NCBI GenBank assembly: GCA_017398765.1
Contig: JAFQEY010000001.1
Coordinates: 1-64,000 of the forward strand
Length of the DNA stretch: 64,000 bases
Source: Akkermansia sp.
Lineage (GTDB): Bacteria > Verrucomicrobiota > Verrucomicrobiia > Verrucomicrobiales > Akkermansiaceae
Reading direction: 5' to 3'
Part shown: piece after piece, positions 40,538 through 49,176 of the stretch
How positions within the stretch are numbered: position 1 is the stretch's first letter
How the letters are laid out: the number at the start of each line of letters is the position of its first letter
Program-made: the position numbers and the translations under genes
Notes under the pieces: generated by a model
What the model saw: the letters and a program-made list of their open reading frames with translations, nothing else
What the model was told of the DNA's origin: nothing
The model's database searches: none

Positions 40538-42928
40538 ATGAAAAGCGAGCATTTCAAGATAACAGGAATGAGTTGTTCTGCCTGCTCAGCCCGTGTGGAC
40601 AATTGTGTGCGCCGTCTGCCCGGAGTACAGGCGGTGGAGGTCAACCTGCTCACCGGCAGCATGTGCGCAACATTTGATGAAACCCGGCAGGATGCATCTG
40701 ACATCATTGCGGCGGTAAAAGCGGCAGGCTACGGAGCGGCTCCGGCTGGAAAAGCCGAAAGCCCGACAACGCGGCGAGAAAGCCGCCATTTGCTGCGGCG
40801 TTTTCTGTGCTCTCTGTGTTTTCTGTTACCGCTGATGGTGCTGCACCATGTGCAGCACGGGGAGCATGCCGTACTGCTGCAAGCACTTCTGCTTCTACCC
40901 ATACTGTGGTTCAACAGGCGCTTCTTCATCTCCGGCAGTGCCTCTTTGTTCCGCGGAGCTCCCAACATGGACACCCTGGTCGCACTGGGAGCCGCCTCCG
41001 GCATCATATACAGTGCCATAGATATCTGCCTGCTGAAATCCGGTGTCGTTTACCTGGAATCCTCCGGCATGATTCTCACCCTTATCACCTTCGGCAAATG
41101 GCTGGAGGCTCGTGCAACCGGGCAAACGGGTGATGCTCTGGAAAAACTGCGGGAACTGCTTCCGGCGGAAGCCACGCTTCTGCGGGGAGACGAGGCGGTG
41201 ACCGTTCCGGCAGCGGATATCAGTCCGGGGGATATGCTGCTGGTGCGCGCCGGAGAACGAATCCCGGTCGATGCTGTGGTAACGGACGGGCTCTCCTCTA
41301 TTGATGAATCAGCTTTCTCGGGAGAAAGTATCCCCGTTGCCAAACACCCGGGAGAAAAGGTATATGGTGGAACCCTCAACGGCAACGGCGTGCTGCGCAT
41401 CCGCGCCGTTGGCAGCAGAGAAAACTCCTCACTGGCAGACATCATCACCATGGTGGGAGAAGCCGCTGCCGCCAAAGCACCCATAGCCCGTAGTGCTGAC
41501 CGAATATCGGGAATCTTTGTGCCGCTGGTGGTATTGATAGCCGCACTTACCGCCTGCATCTGGCTGTGGAGCGGCAACAGCCCCGCCACGGCACTGGGAT
41601 GCGCCATTTCCGTACTGGTCATTTCCTGCCCCTGTGCACTGGGGCTCGCCACACCCGTTGCCATCATGGTCGGAGCGGGGAAAGCGGCACAACACGGTAT
41701 CATTTTCCGCAGCGGTGCCATTATGGAGCAAGCCAGTAACACTACAGCCATTATACTGGACAAGACGGGCACCCTCACCACCGGGCACCCCGTGGTAACC
41801 GATGTGCTGCCTTTGGCGGGTAACCGCTTACAACTGCTCCGCACAGCTGCGGCACTGGAGGCAGAAAGCCACCACCCGCTGGCAGAAGCCATTCGGGACT
41901 ATACAAATAACCTGTCAACAGAACCCGCAGCAGATTGCCGCTACCTGCCCGGTCTGGGGGTGCTGGGCAGTATCAACGGCATTCAGGCCGCTGCCGGTAA
42001 TGAGGCTCTCATGAGACAGCTGGCCATAGAACCCGCCCCGGCCTGTGAACTTTCAGCTGCCGGGAAAACACCTCTTTACATTGCACAAGGAGGCAGGCTG
42101 CTCGGCATCATCGCCGTGGCTGACCCTGTCAAGCAGGAAAGCGCAAATGCCGTGCGCAGCCTACAGGGCAGCGGGTTGCGCACCATGATGATGACCGGTG
42201 ATAACGAACTAACTGCCCGAGCCATTGCTGCACAGGTCGACATACGCGAATTCAGAGCAGGCGTGCTCCCCGCAGACAAAGCTGCCATGGTCAGGAAGCT
42301 GCAACAGGAGGGATATAAGGTTGCCATGGTGGGTGACGGCATCAATGACGCTCCTGCGCTCACCGCAGCAGATGTCGGCATTGCCATCGGTGCCGGAACA
42401 GATGTTGCCATAGAGAGTGCCGGCATCATCCTGCTGCGCAGCAGCCTCACCGATGCGGCGGCAGCCTTGCAGCTCAGCAGAGCCGTTATCCGGAATATCC
42501 GGCAAAACCTTTTTTGGGCCTTTTTCTACAACATCCTCACCATCCCTCTGGCGGCGGGTCTGTACTACCCGCTGTTCGGGTGGACACTTTCCCCCGGCAT
42601 TGCCGCTGCCTCCATGAGTCTGAGCAGTTTCTGCGTGGTCAGCAACGCCCTGCGGCTGCGCCGGGTTCAGCTGCCGACCAGCACACCCGCACCTTCCGTC
42701 CCCCCCTCCATAACCATGACCACCACCATCACAGTCACCGGTATGATGTGCCCCCACTGCGAGCGGCACATGCAGGAAGCACTCCTCTCCCTCCCCGGAG
42801 TAACCGCCTGCACCGCATCCCACAAAGAATGCTGCGTCCGCATTGAATCAGGTGCACCGCTTAGTGAAGATACACTGCGAGCTACCGTGGAAAAAGCAGG
42901 TTACCAATACGGCGGGCTCAAAGACTAA
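40538..42928 (+). CDS. copA: copper-type P1B ATPase with N- and C-terminal HMA domains
   Basis: A 796-residue heavy-metal pump. An N-terminal HMA domain carries the metal-binding GMSCSACSA (Cys13, Cys16). Membrane helices follow, with the ion-site CPC in VISCPCALGLATP, phosphorylation site DKTGTLT, SHHPLAEAI and GDGINDAPAL. These mark a Cu+-ATPase. Unusually, a second HMA domain (about 727-796, GMMCPHCERH) is fused to the C-terminus. The start is MKSEHF at 40538; the frame runs back to 40445 inside the hydrolase gene. It is probably co-transcribed with that gene. Confidence 0.92.
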   Translation: MKSEHFKITGMSCSACSARVDNCVRRLPGVQAVEVNLLTGSMCATFDETRQDASDIIAAVKAAGYGAAPAGKAESPTTRRESRHLLRRFLCSLCFLLPLMVLHHVQHGEHAVLLQALLLLPILWFNRRFFISGSASLFRGAPNMDTLVALGAASGIIYSAIDICLLKSGVVYLESSGMILTLITFGKWLEARATGQTGDALEKLRELLPAEATLLRGDEAVTVPAADISPGDMLLVRAGERIPVDAVVTDGLSSIDESAFSGESIPVAKHPGEKVYGGTLNGNGVLRIRAVGSRENSSLADIITMVGEAAAAKAPIARSADRISGIFVPLVVLIAALTACIWLWSGNSPATALGCAISVLVISCPCALGLATPVAIMVGAGKAAQHGIIFRSGAIMEQASNTTAIILDKTGTLTTGHPVVTDVLPLAGNRLQLLRTAAALEAESHHPLAEAIRDYTNNLSTEPAADCRYLPGLGVLGSINGIQAAAGNEALMRQLAIEPAPACELSAAGKTPLYIAQGGRLLGIIAVADPVKQESANAVRSLQGSGLRTMMMTGDNELTARAIAAQVDIREFRAGVLPADKAAMVRKLQQEGYKVAMVGDGINDAPALTAADVGIAIGAGTDVAIESAGIILLRSSLTDAAAALQLSRAVIRNIRQNLFWAFFYNILTIPLAAGLYYPLFGWTLSPGIAAASMSLSSFCVVSNALRLRRVQLPTSTPAPSVPPSITMTTTITVTGMMCPHCERHMQEALLSLPGVTACTASHKECCVRIESGAPLSEDTLRATVEKAGYQYGGLKD

Positions 42929-43342
42929 TCAGCGGATTTTCCGCAAATAGGCCGCCAAGGTATCCAGAACCACAACATCGGCCGGCAACCAATCCGGGGT
43001 GTACAGCTCATCCGCACCTAACCAGCGGGCATCTGTATGCTCGCGCAGTTGAATAGTGCCGGCAACCGGGCGACAAATGATGCAGTGCATCCGCAGGTGA
43101 AATGTCGGGTAATCCCACTCCACAGTCTGCAATAACTCCCCTGCCTCAACCTGAATCGCCAGCTCTTCCGCAAGCTCACGCTGCACAGCCTGCGCCGGGG
43201 TCTCCCCTGCTTCAAGCTTGCCGCCGGGGAACTCCCAGCCGCCGCCGTGCCTGTGCGGGGCACACCGCGTAGCCAGGACTCGGCCACAGGCATCCACCAC
43301 AAGTCCCGCCACCACCTCCACCGTCTTGAGTTGCTCTGTCAT
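42929..43342 (-). CDS. Nudix hydrolase (MutT-like)
   Basis: A 137-residue Nudix protein. The Nudix box is GGKLEAGETPAQAVQRELAE followed by E, with the full Gx5Ex7REUxEExGU pattern. The WEFPGGKLE opening and LGADELYTPDWLPAD tail match MutT-type 8-oxo-dGTP pyrophosphatases, which clean the nucleotide pool. Its stop abuts the copA stop directly (1-nt gap, converging). A strong promoter ends 9 nt upstream. Confidence 0.85.
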   Translation of the reverse strand: MTEQLKTVEVVAGLVVDACGRVLATRCAPHRHGGGWEFPGGKLEAGETPAQAVQRELAEELAIQVEAGELLQTVEWDYPTFHLRMHCIICRPVAGTIQLREHTDARWLGADELYTPDWLPADVVVLDTLAAYLRKIR

Positions 43343-43722
43343 ATACCTGCAAGATTAGCACAATTCCGGCACACGTGCAAGCGCAGAGCCTCCGGCACCC
43401 ATTATCACTAACCGCGCGGCAAACCCACTCGCTGCATGATGCCGCTTTTCTCACGGTATCATGCATTTTGCTCCATATCCTATAAACACCGCCCGCCATG
43501 TCATTCTTCAAAGTAAAATCGGTCATATTCACAAGTATTTTTATGCATTTTTATCAAAACATGCATCCCCGTCACAAAGCGACTGCACACAGTAAAATTA
43601 CACCACAATAAATATAATATGAACAGATAAGAACTAAATATCGAAAAGTGCCGCACTGATACTTCACACCAGAGCTCAGCTATATTTCCGAACTAACAAC
43701 AGACGAAATTCTGATTTGATTA
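43343..43722. other. AT-rich intergenic region
   Basis: About 380 nt with no supportable gene. It contains the Nudix promoter at its left edge and one imperfect inverted repeat, CATGATGCCG (43435-43444) with CGGTATCATG (43454-43463), that could be a transcription end or a regulator site. The AT content rises sharply from 43500 onward. Confidence 0.5.
43352..43380 (-). promoter_or_regulatory. promoter of the Nudix hydrolase gene
   Basis: TTGCAC-N17-TAATCT on the minus strand, ending 9 nt before the ATG at 43342. Confidence 0.7.
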
Positions 43723-43750
43723 TTGACTAACGCCAACGCTGTGCTATACT
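43723..43750 (+). promoter_or_regulatory. promoter of the PUR-domain gene
   Basis: TTGACT-N16-TATACT. The -10 ends 5 nt before the TTG start at 43756. The -35 coincides with the first TTG of the open frame, which rules that codon out as a start. Confidence 0.7.
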
Positions 43751-43755
43751 TGCGT

Positions 43756-44004
43756 TTGAAGCGGCTATTTCACAACAAGAGCCGATACAAAACAGTGGAC
43801 GACGATATCATTTGCACGGAAAAAATCATTGCGGACAGAAAAACCTTCTACATCGACCTCAAGGCCAACGCTCGGGGGCGCGTGGTACGGATTACGGAAA
43901 AAGTGAGCTCCAACCGGGATCGCATCATGGTGCCGGCGGAGATTCTGGATGACTTCATTGCAGCGCTGGAGGATATCCGCCGCGCAAACAAGGAGGAATC
44001 CTGA
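43756..44004 (+). CDS. PUR-alpha-like nucleic-acid-binding protein with TTG start
   Basis: An 82-residue single PUR repeat (DUF3276 type) that binds single-stranded DNA or RNA. The strand pattern TFYIDLKANARGRVVRITEKV, split at residues 32-52, is followed by DRIMVPAEILDDFIAALEDI, the family's closing helix. Similar one-repeat proteins occur in Bacteroidetes and spirochaetes. No ATG lies upstream of the conserved core, and the first usable codon after the promoter is TTG at 43756. So it appears to be a leaderless message with a non-ATG start. A GT4/GH57 pair follows after 167 nt. Confidence 0.8.
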   Translation: MKRLFHNKSRYKTVDDDIICTEKIIADRKTFYIDLKANARGRVVRITEKVSSNRDRIMVPAEILDDFIAALEDIRRANKEES

Positions 44005-44171
44005 AAATCCACCACAGGGTTTGCTCACACGCACGCTCCGGCTTGCGTGACATGATTTGTGAAATTTTGAACAGCGTTTAGGCTGGACAAATCACTTCCA
44101 ATGAGGTTAAATAAAGCCGACACTGGGTGAATATCATCCATATTTTCTTTCAATATAACAGACAGAGCATT

Positions 44172-45470
44172 ATGAGAAAAATAAAGGTACTGAAACTGGG
44201 ATGGGAATTCCCGCCGCTCATCAACGGCGGACTCGGCGTGGCGTGCATGGGTATCTCGAGAGCTCTGGCCTCCAAGGTTGATCTCTCTGTAATTGTTCCC
44301 AAAGCTGCCCCTGAGGCTACCTATGACGGATTTTCACTCACCGGCATCAACACACTCAAACACGAGCAGATGGAAACCATAGAGGAGGGCTATACCTATG
44401 AGAGTTTCAGTGTAGTCGGCAAAGCCCCCATTAATCTGGATCCCTATGCCTGTGAGGAAGGAACCCCCGGCCATATTACCTTCACCAAAGAAGGTAAGCT
44501 TCTCTTTTCCCGCGTACACAAAGCGGATTTGGATCTCTTCACCGGCAAGGAGGATTTATACGCCGGTGACCTTGCCCGCAAGGTTATCGAATTCTCCAAA
44601 ATCTGCGCCGTAATGGCTCGTAAGTATGATTTTGACGTCGTACACGCCCACGACTGGATGACCTATCTGGCAGGGGTGGAAGTTAAGAAAGCCACGGGTA
44701 AGCCCCTGGTGGTGCATCTGCATGCCTCCCAATTTGACCGCGCAGGAGCAGATGCCCGCGGCTGGATTTACGATATTGAAAAATACGGCATGGAGCAGGC
44801 AGATGCCGTCATCCCCGTTTCCAAATACACCGGAACCGTTGCTGCCGGACACTACGGCATAGACCCCGCCAAAATCTTCCCCGTGCACAACGGAGCTGAC
44901 CCGGTGCATGTATTCCACAGCAAAAAGAAATTCCCGGAAAAGCTCGTACTCTTCCTCGGGCGTCTCACCGCACAGAAAGGTCCGGAGTTTTTCCTGCAGA
45001 TTGCCGCCAAGGTACTGGAGCAGACGGACAATGTACGCTTTGTCATGGCCGGCACAGGAGAAAAACTCCGCCAGCTTATTGAGACCAGGGCCTTCCACGG
45101 CGTGGGTGACAAGTTCCACTTTACGGGCTTCCTCAACAAGCAGAAGGTTAATGAACTGCTGTCCATGACAGACGTGTACTGCATGCCCTCAGTCTCTGAA
45201 CCTTTCGGGCTTTCCGCACTGGAAGCCGCACAGTTCAACATTCCTGCCGTCATCTCCAAACAGAGCGGTGTGGCAGAGGTGATGAAAGGTGCGCTCAAGG
45301 CAGATTTCTGGGACGTGAACATGATGGCAAAACACATTGTGGATCTCATCACAGATGAAGAGCTGTATAAGAAGGTGGCGGAACAGAGTGCCCAGGACAT
45401 CAAAAACTCCAACTGGGAGACCGCCGCAGACAAAATGATTCGCGTGTACAAACATGTGCTCGGTTGGTAA
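44172..45470 (+). CDS. glycogen-synthase-like glycosyltransferase (GT4 clade)
   Basis: A 432-residue GT-B glycosyltransferase. The N-terminal LGWEFPPLINGGLGVACMGI is the donor loop seen in the Bacteroidetes/Verrucomicrobia glycogen-synthase-like group. VVHAHDWMTYLAGVE follows. The C-domain carries LFLGRLTAQKGPEF and the E-x7-E retaining motif SEPFGLSALEAAQ. It probably builds alpha-1,4-glucan, working with the downstream GH57 and the branching enzyme at 17.2 kb. The frame opens with a GTG at 44127, but homology begins at MRKIKVLKLG (44172). A 12-nt space from TATAAC (44154-44159) fits a promoter with a weak -35. Confidence 0.85.
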   Translation: MRKIKVLKLGWEFPPLINGGLGVACMGISRALASKVDLSVIVPKAAPEATYDGFSLTGINTLKHEQMETIEEGYTYESFSVVGKAPINLDPYACEEGTPGHITFTKEGKLLFSRVHKADLDLFTGKEDLYAGDLARKVIEFSKICAVMARKYDFDVVHAHDWMTYLAGVEVKKATGKPLVVHLHASQFDRAGADARGWIYDIEKYGMEQADAVIPVSKYTGTVAAGHYGIDPAKIFPVHNGADPVHVFHSKKKFPEKLVLFLGRLTAQKGPEFFLQIAAKVLEQTDNVRFVMAGTGEKLRQLIETRAFHGVGDKFHFTGFLNKQKVNELLSMTDVYCMPSVSEPFGLSALEAAQFNIPAVISKQSGVAEVMKGALKADFWDVNMMAKHIVDLITDEELYKKVAEQSAQDIKNSNWETAADKMIRVYKHVLGW

Positions 45471-45494
45471 ACCTTTATCCCCCCAGACAAGGAA

Positions 45495-46679
45495 ATGAAT
45501 ATTACCCTTACCTTTCACGCTCATCAGCCCAATCGCCTGATTCCGTATGATTTCTTCAAGATTGGCGAACATGCATTCTATGAAGATGACCGAATGAACG
45601 GACGCGTGCTCAGCGAGGTTTCCGAACGCTGCTATCTGAGAGCCAACAGCATGATGAAGCAACTCATCGAGCTCTCTGATGGAAAATTCAAGTTTGCCCT
45701 CGCCCTGTCCGGTGTCATTCTGGAACAGGCACATTACCACCGCCCTGACCTCATCGACTCTTTCCGAGAGCTGGCAGATACGGGCTGTGTGGAGTTTCTT
45801 GCCATGCCTTACTATGCCTCTCTCGCCTCCCTGTACTCCACAGAGGAATTTGCCGAGCAGGTAGAGGAGCACATGGACCTGATTGAGAAACTGTTCGGTC
45901 AGCGACCCACCGTTCTCTGGAACACCGGCATGCTTTACTCCAACGCCATTGCCGCACAGGCATTTGACATGGGGTTTGAGGGCGTGATGGCAGATGGAAA
46001 CAGCCGCATGATGTCCAACCGCCACACCAATGACCTTCAATGCGCTCCGCTCATTGCCAAGACTAAGACACTGATACGCAACCGCCACCTCTCCAATGAT
46101 TTAGCCAACCGCAGAACCGATCCCACATGGAGCGAATACCCCCTCTCCCCCTACACTTTTGCCGGCTGGCTCGCTCAGCAACAGGGTCAGGTGGTCAACC
46201 TCTCCATGGACTATGAAACGCTCGGTGAGCGGCAGGCAGATACCACGGGTGTCTTTGAATTCTGGCGAACCATGATTTCTGCAGCTCTATTCAACGGAGA
46301 AACGTTCATGACCCCCACGGAAGCCGTGCGTGAGTTCCCCTCCGTCGGCACCATAGATTGCCCCAACCCCATCACCTGCTCTACTTTCGGTACCACCACC
46401 CATTGGAACGGCAACGTGATGCAGCAGGAAGCCATCAAAAAAATCTATGACCTGGAAAAAGCAGTCAAGAGAAGTGAAGACCGGGACATGATTCACGTAT
46501 GGCGAAAGCTCCAGAGTGCAGACCACTTCCACTACATGGAGAAAAGCAACGGGTTCACCCCCTACCCCTCTCCCTTTGATGCCTACATCTACTACATGAA
46601 TGCTCTGGCTGACCTTCAGGTGCGCGTCAAACGGGAAGCGGAAATTATCCACAACGCAGACAAAGCCAATCTCGCCTGA
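45495..46679 (+). CDS. GH57 amylase-like protein lacking the catalytic Glu
   Basis: A 394-residue GH57 domain. The opening LTFHAHQPNRL (region 1), GVILEQAH and the acid Asp239 in SMDYETLGE are as in GH57 amylases. The nucleophile motif, normally NTELxY, reads LWNTGMLYSN. The Glu is Gly145 (GGC codon), so hydrolysis should be lost or altered. GH57 amylase-like homologues without catalytic residues are known, and this may be a glucan-binding or regulatory partner of the GT4 enzyme 24 nt upstream. AAGGAA before the ATG is a rare Shine-Dalgarno-like sequence here. Confidence 0.88.
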   Translation: MNITLTFHAHQPNRLIPYDFFKIGEHAFYEDDRMNGRVLSEVSERCYLRANSMMKQLIELSDGKFKFALALSGVILEQAHYHRPDLIDSFRELADTGCVEFLAMPYYASLASLYSTEEFAEQVEEHMDLIEKLFGQRPTVLWNTGMLYSNAIAAQAFDMGFEGVMADGNSRMMSNRHTNDLQCAPLIAKTKTLIRNRHLSNDLANRRTDPTWSEYPLSPYTFAGWLAQQQGQVVNLSMDYETLGERQADTTGVFEFWRTMISAALFNGETFMTPTEAVREFPSVGTIDCPNPITCSTFGTTTHWNGNVMQQEAIKKIYDLEKAVKRSEDRDMIHVWRKLQSADHFHYMEKSNGFTPYPSPFDAYIYYMNALADLQVRVKREAEIIHNADKANLA

Positions 46680-46714
46680 GCCCCCCCCTCAAAGCAGAGA
46701 GATTTGTCATAAGA

Positions 46715-46747
46715 GACAGCAGCCGGAACATACGGCTGCTGTCTTTT
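46715..46747 (+). terminator. terminator of the GT4-GH57 unit
   Basis: GACAGCAGCCG (46715-46725) and CGGCTGCTGTC (46733-46743) form a perfect 11-bp stem followed by TTTT. Confidence 0.9.
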
Positions 46748-47039
46748 CGTTTACTTACACTGAAGCATCAACCCCGAACAGGCATTCTTATACCTTATAC
46801 GCGTTAGAAGCGTTAGACAAAGACTCCTATATGTAGAAATGCACAGCAGGAGAAAGCCGGCATTCATTCTGGGGCCTTATACCAACCCTCCGGGGGTTCT
46901 CCTATATTTCGGGGCTTGCAGCGGGGCTCAATCTTTGGACGCGTGCCGCACGATGGGGCTCCCCCCTGCCAACACCCATTTAGCTGACAAAATAGACCAA
47001 TGAATCCAATTATTCCAACGCATACCTTATATCAAACAA
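46748..47039. other. intergenic region with no recognised gene
   Basis: Nothing supportable is coded here. It has a tandem GCGTTAGA pair near 46801-46816 and several short repeats of CTTATACC and CCTATAT. Composition is mixed, and it could be decayed mobile DNA. Confidence 0.4.
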
Positions 47040-47072
47040 GCCGCTTTCCTCCGACCAACGAAGGAAAGCGGC
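47040..47072 (-). terminator. terminator of the carboxynorspermidine synthase-like gene
   Basis: GCCGCTTTCCT (47040-47050) and AGGAAAGCGGC (47062-47072) form an 11-bp stem. On the minus strand it leads into TTGTTTGAT. Confidence 0.75.
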
Positions 47073-47100
47073 AAATGAATAATTTCCCGGAGTGGGCAAC

Positions 47101-48327
47101 TCAACGCACCACGGTGAGGCTTTCTGCCTGCTCTCGGCTAAGCTCAACACAGTTCCAGGGAAGGCCGTACTTGTTGAGAGCCTCCATAAAGGGATCGGGG
47201 TCATTCTGCTCCATGTTGAACACACCTTTTCCGCTCCACGTACCGGAAAGAATCATGCGCCCGCCGATGGCGGCGGGAACACCGGTGGTGTAGGAAATGG
47301 CCTGAGAGCCCACCTCGCGGAAGCATGCCTCATGGTCACAGATATTGTACACATAGATAGCCTTGTACTGACCGTCCTTCTTGCCCTGAATCACGCAGCC
47401 GATACATGTGCGGCCGTGCGTGGTCTTGCCCAAATCGCCGGGGTCAGGCAACACAGCCTTGAGGAATTGCAGCGGCACGATTTCCACACCATTGTATACC
47501 ACGGGGTCAATGCGGGTCATACCCACATTCTTCAGCACGGTAAGGTGGTTAATATAGTTCGGGGAGAAACTCATCCAGAACTGAGCACGCTTAATGGTCG
47601 GAATATGTTTCACGAGTGATTCCATCTCCTCATGGTACATGCGGTAAATCTCATAGGTACCCACGCCCTCCGGGCAGGTGAACGGCTGATGCATGCTCAT
47701 GGCTCCCGTCTCCTGAAAATCGCCGTCCTCCCAATGGCGGCACGGTGCCGTCACCTCGCGGATATTGATTTCCGGGTTGAAATTAGTGGCAAAAGCCTGC
47801 CCGTGATCTCCCCCATTCACATCGATGATGTCCAGATACTCAATTTCATCAAAATGGTGCTTGAGTGCCCAGGCGGTGTAAACATTGGTCACGCCGGGGT
47901 CAAAACCGGAGCCCAAAAGCGCATACAGTCCCGCATCACGAAAACGCTCCTGATACGCCCACTGCCAGCTGTACTCAAACTTAGCAACGTCGCGCGGCTC
48001 ATAGTTTGCCGTATCCATGTAGTGGCACCCGGCCTCCAAACAGGCATCCATGAGGGGTAAATCCTGGTAGGGCAAAGCCACATTGAGCACCAAATCCGGC
48101 TTTATTTCACGCAGTAGAGCCACTGTAGCCGACACATCATCGGCATCCACGGCATGCGTGGTAATCTTCACCCCCTCGCGGGCCAGCACATCCGCAGCAA
48201 TGGCATCGCACTTGCTCTTGGTGCGCGACGCAAGATGGATGTTCCGGTAGACGTCCTTCATCTGAGCACACTTGTGAGCCACCACATGACCCACACCACC
48301 TGCACCGATAATGAGTACTGTGTTCAT
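47101..48327 (-). CDS. carboxynorspermidine synthase-like dehydrogenase
   Basis: A 408-residue saccharopine-dehydrogenase-fold enzyme. The Rossmann motif VLIIGAGGVGHVVAHKCAQM is at residues 4-23, followed by SRTKSKCDAIA and the LVLNVALPYQDLPLMDACL segment. FDPGVTNVYTAWA and the late GVPAAIGGRMILSGTW fit carboxy(nor)spermidine dehydrogenases, which make sym-norspermidine or spermidine from carboxynorspermidine. A lysine-pathway saccharopine enzyme is the alternative. The decarboxylase partner is not in this window. The promoter (TTGACT) places the start at 48327 rather than 48345. Confidence 0.85.
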   Translation of the reverse strand: MNTVLIIGAGGVGHVVAHKCAQMKDVYRNIHLASRTKSKCDAIAADVLAREGVKITTHAVDADDVSATVALLREIKPDLVLNVALPYQDLPLMDACLEAGCHYMDTANYEPRDVAKFEYSWQWAYQERFRDAGLYALLGSGFDPGVTNVYTAWALKHHFDEIEYLDIIDVNGGDHGQAFATNFNPEINIREVTAPCRHWEDGDFQETGAMSMHQPFTCPEGVGTYEIYRMYHEEMESLVKHIPTIKRAQFWMSFSPNYINHLTVLKNVGMTRIDPVVYNGVEIVPLQFLKAVLPDPGDLGKTTHGRTCIGCVIQGKKDGQYKAIYVYNICDHEACFREVGSQAISYTTGVPAAIGGRMILSGTWSGKGVFNMEQNDPDPFMEALNKYGLPWNCVELSREQAESLTVVR

Positions 48328-48336
48328 CGTGCCGAG

Positions 48337-48365
48337 AGAGTGCATGAACTCGCCCCAAAAGTCAA
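48337..48365 (-). promoter_or_regulatory. promoter of the carboxynorspermidine synthase-like gene
   Basis: TTGACT-N17-CACTCT on the minus strand, ending 9 nt before the ATG at 48327. A further in-frame ATG at 48345 lies inside the promoter spacer. Confidence 0.65.
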
Positions 48366-48446
48366 GCTTAATTGGTCATTGTTGCGACATCCTGACCTCT
48401 TTTTCGGAAGATTCCTGACCATTGCACGCCATAATCTCTCCGGACA

Positions 48447-48484
48447 GAAAAAAAGTCTCTGCCGGCAGCAAAGCCAACAGAGAC
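48447..48484 (-). terminator. terminator of the rubrerythrin gene
   Basis: GTCTCTG (48455-48461) and CAGAGAC (48478-48484) form the stem. On the minus strand seven T follow. Confidence 0.75.
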
Positions 48485-48508
48485 ATAACTGATATGGTAC
48501 GAACAAAC

Positions 48509-49048
48509 TTATTTGCTGAAATAGCGCTTAAGCAGGCCATCAAAGCCTTTGCCGTGGCGGGCTTCGTCCTTGCACATCTCATGCACGGTATCATGCACCG
48601 CATCATAGCCCAGTTGCTTGGCGCGTTTGGCAATAGCCATCTTACCGGCGCAGGCTCCGTACTCGGCATCAGCGCGCATCTGCACATTCTTGGCGGTGTC
48701 GTTGGTGAGAACCTCACCCAACAGCTCTGCAAACTTGGCGGCGTGCTCAGCTTCTTCCCATGCGTAGCGGCGGAAAGCTTCTGCCACTTCCGGGTAGCCA
48801 TCACGCTCAGCCTGACGGCTCATGGCCAAATACATGCCAACCTCGCAGCACTCCCCGGTAAAATTCTCACGCAGACCCTTGACGATTTCCTCGTCCAATC
48901 CCTGCGCCACACCTACGCGGTGTTCATCCGCATAGTTTTTTTCTGTGTCCTTCATCTCCTCAAAGGTGTCAGCCCCACAGACCGGGCAAACTTCCGGCAT
49001 GCCGTCACTCTCCACTACTTCGCCGCAGATGGTGCAGATGTATTTCAT
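48509..49048 (-). CDS. reverse rubrerythrin
   Basis: A 179-residue peroxide-reducing protein in which the rubredoxin domain comes first (Cys5-x2-Cys8 and Cys21-x2-Cys24). A di-iron four-helix bundle follows, with ExxH-type ligands in [12 protein letters not shown] and [10 protein letters not shown]. Reverse rubrerythrins detoxify hydrogen peroxide in anaerobes using NAD(P)H-derived electrons. It has a longer leader (about 65 nt) with GGAAATCAGGAAA before the ATG, unlike most genes here, and a PerR/Fur-like box at its promoter. Confidence 0.93.
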   Translation of the reverse strand: MKYICTICGEVVESDGMPEVCPVCGADTFEEMKDTEKNYADEHRVGVAQGLDEEIVKGLRENFTGECCEVGMYLAMSRQAERDGYPEVAEAFRRYAWEEAEHAAKFAELLGEVLTNDTAKNVQMRADAEYGACAGKMAIAKRAKQLGYDAVHDTVHEMCKDEARHGKGFDGLLKRYFSK

Positions 49049-49090
49049 TTTCCTGATTTCCTTTCTTTGTGTGTGTATTTGTATGTAGAT

Positions 49091-49113
49091 GCGCCTCCGT
49101 CTGCGGAGGACGC
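49091..49113 (-). promoter_or_regulatory. hairpin in the rubrerythrin leader
   Basis: GCGCCTCCG and CGGAGGACGC form a stem with one bulge just downstream of the predicted transcription start. It may stabilise the 5' end of the message. Confidence 0.4.
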
Positions 49114-49117
49114 GTGA

Positions 49118-49146
49118 AGACTAACAGTTTTTTGCTCTCGCGTCAA
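49118..49146 (-). promoter_or_regulatory. promoter of the rubrerythrin gene
   Basis: TTGACG-N17-TAGTCT on the minus strand. Unlike most promoters here it lies about 70 nt before the ATG. Confidence 0.7.
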
Positions 49147-49153
49147 GTATTTT

Positions 49154-49168
49154 TTAGAATTATTCTAA
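49154..49168. promoter_or_regulatory. PerR/Fur-like operator
   Basis: TTAGAAT-T-ATTCTAA is a perfect 7-1-7 inverted repeat of the PerR/Fur family pattern (PerR: TTATAAT-N-ATTATAA). It sits 7 nt upstream of the rubrerythrin -35 box. A peroxide-responsive regulator there would fit the gene's role. Confidence 0.65.
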
Positions 49169-49176
49169 ATTTGTTT

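Noticed and set aside
45189..46088. 299-codon minus frame antisense to the GT4 and GH57 genes
   Set aside because: It spans two real genes and has no independent evidence.
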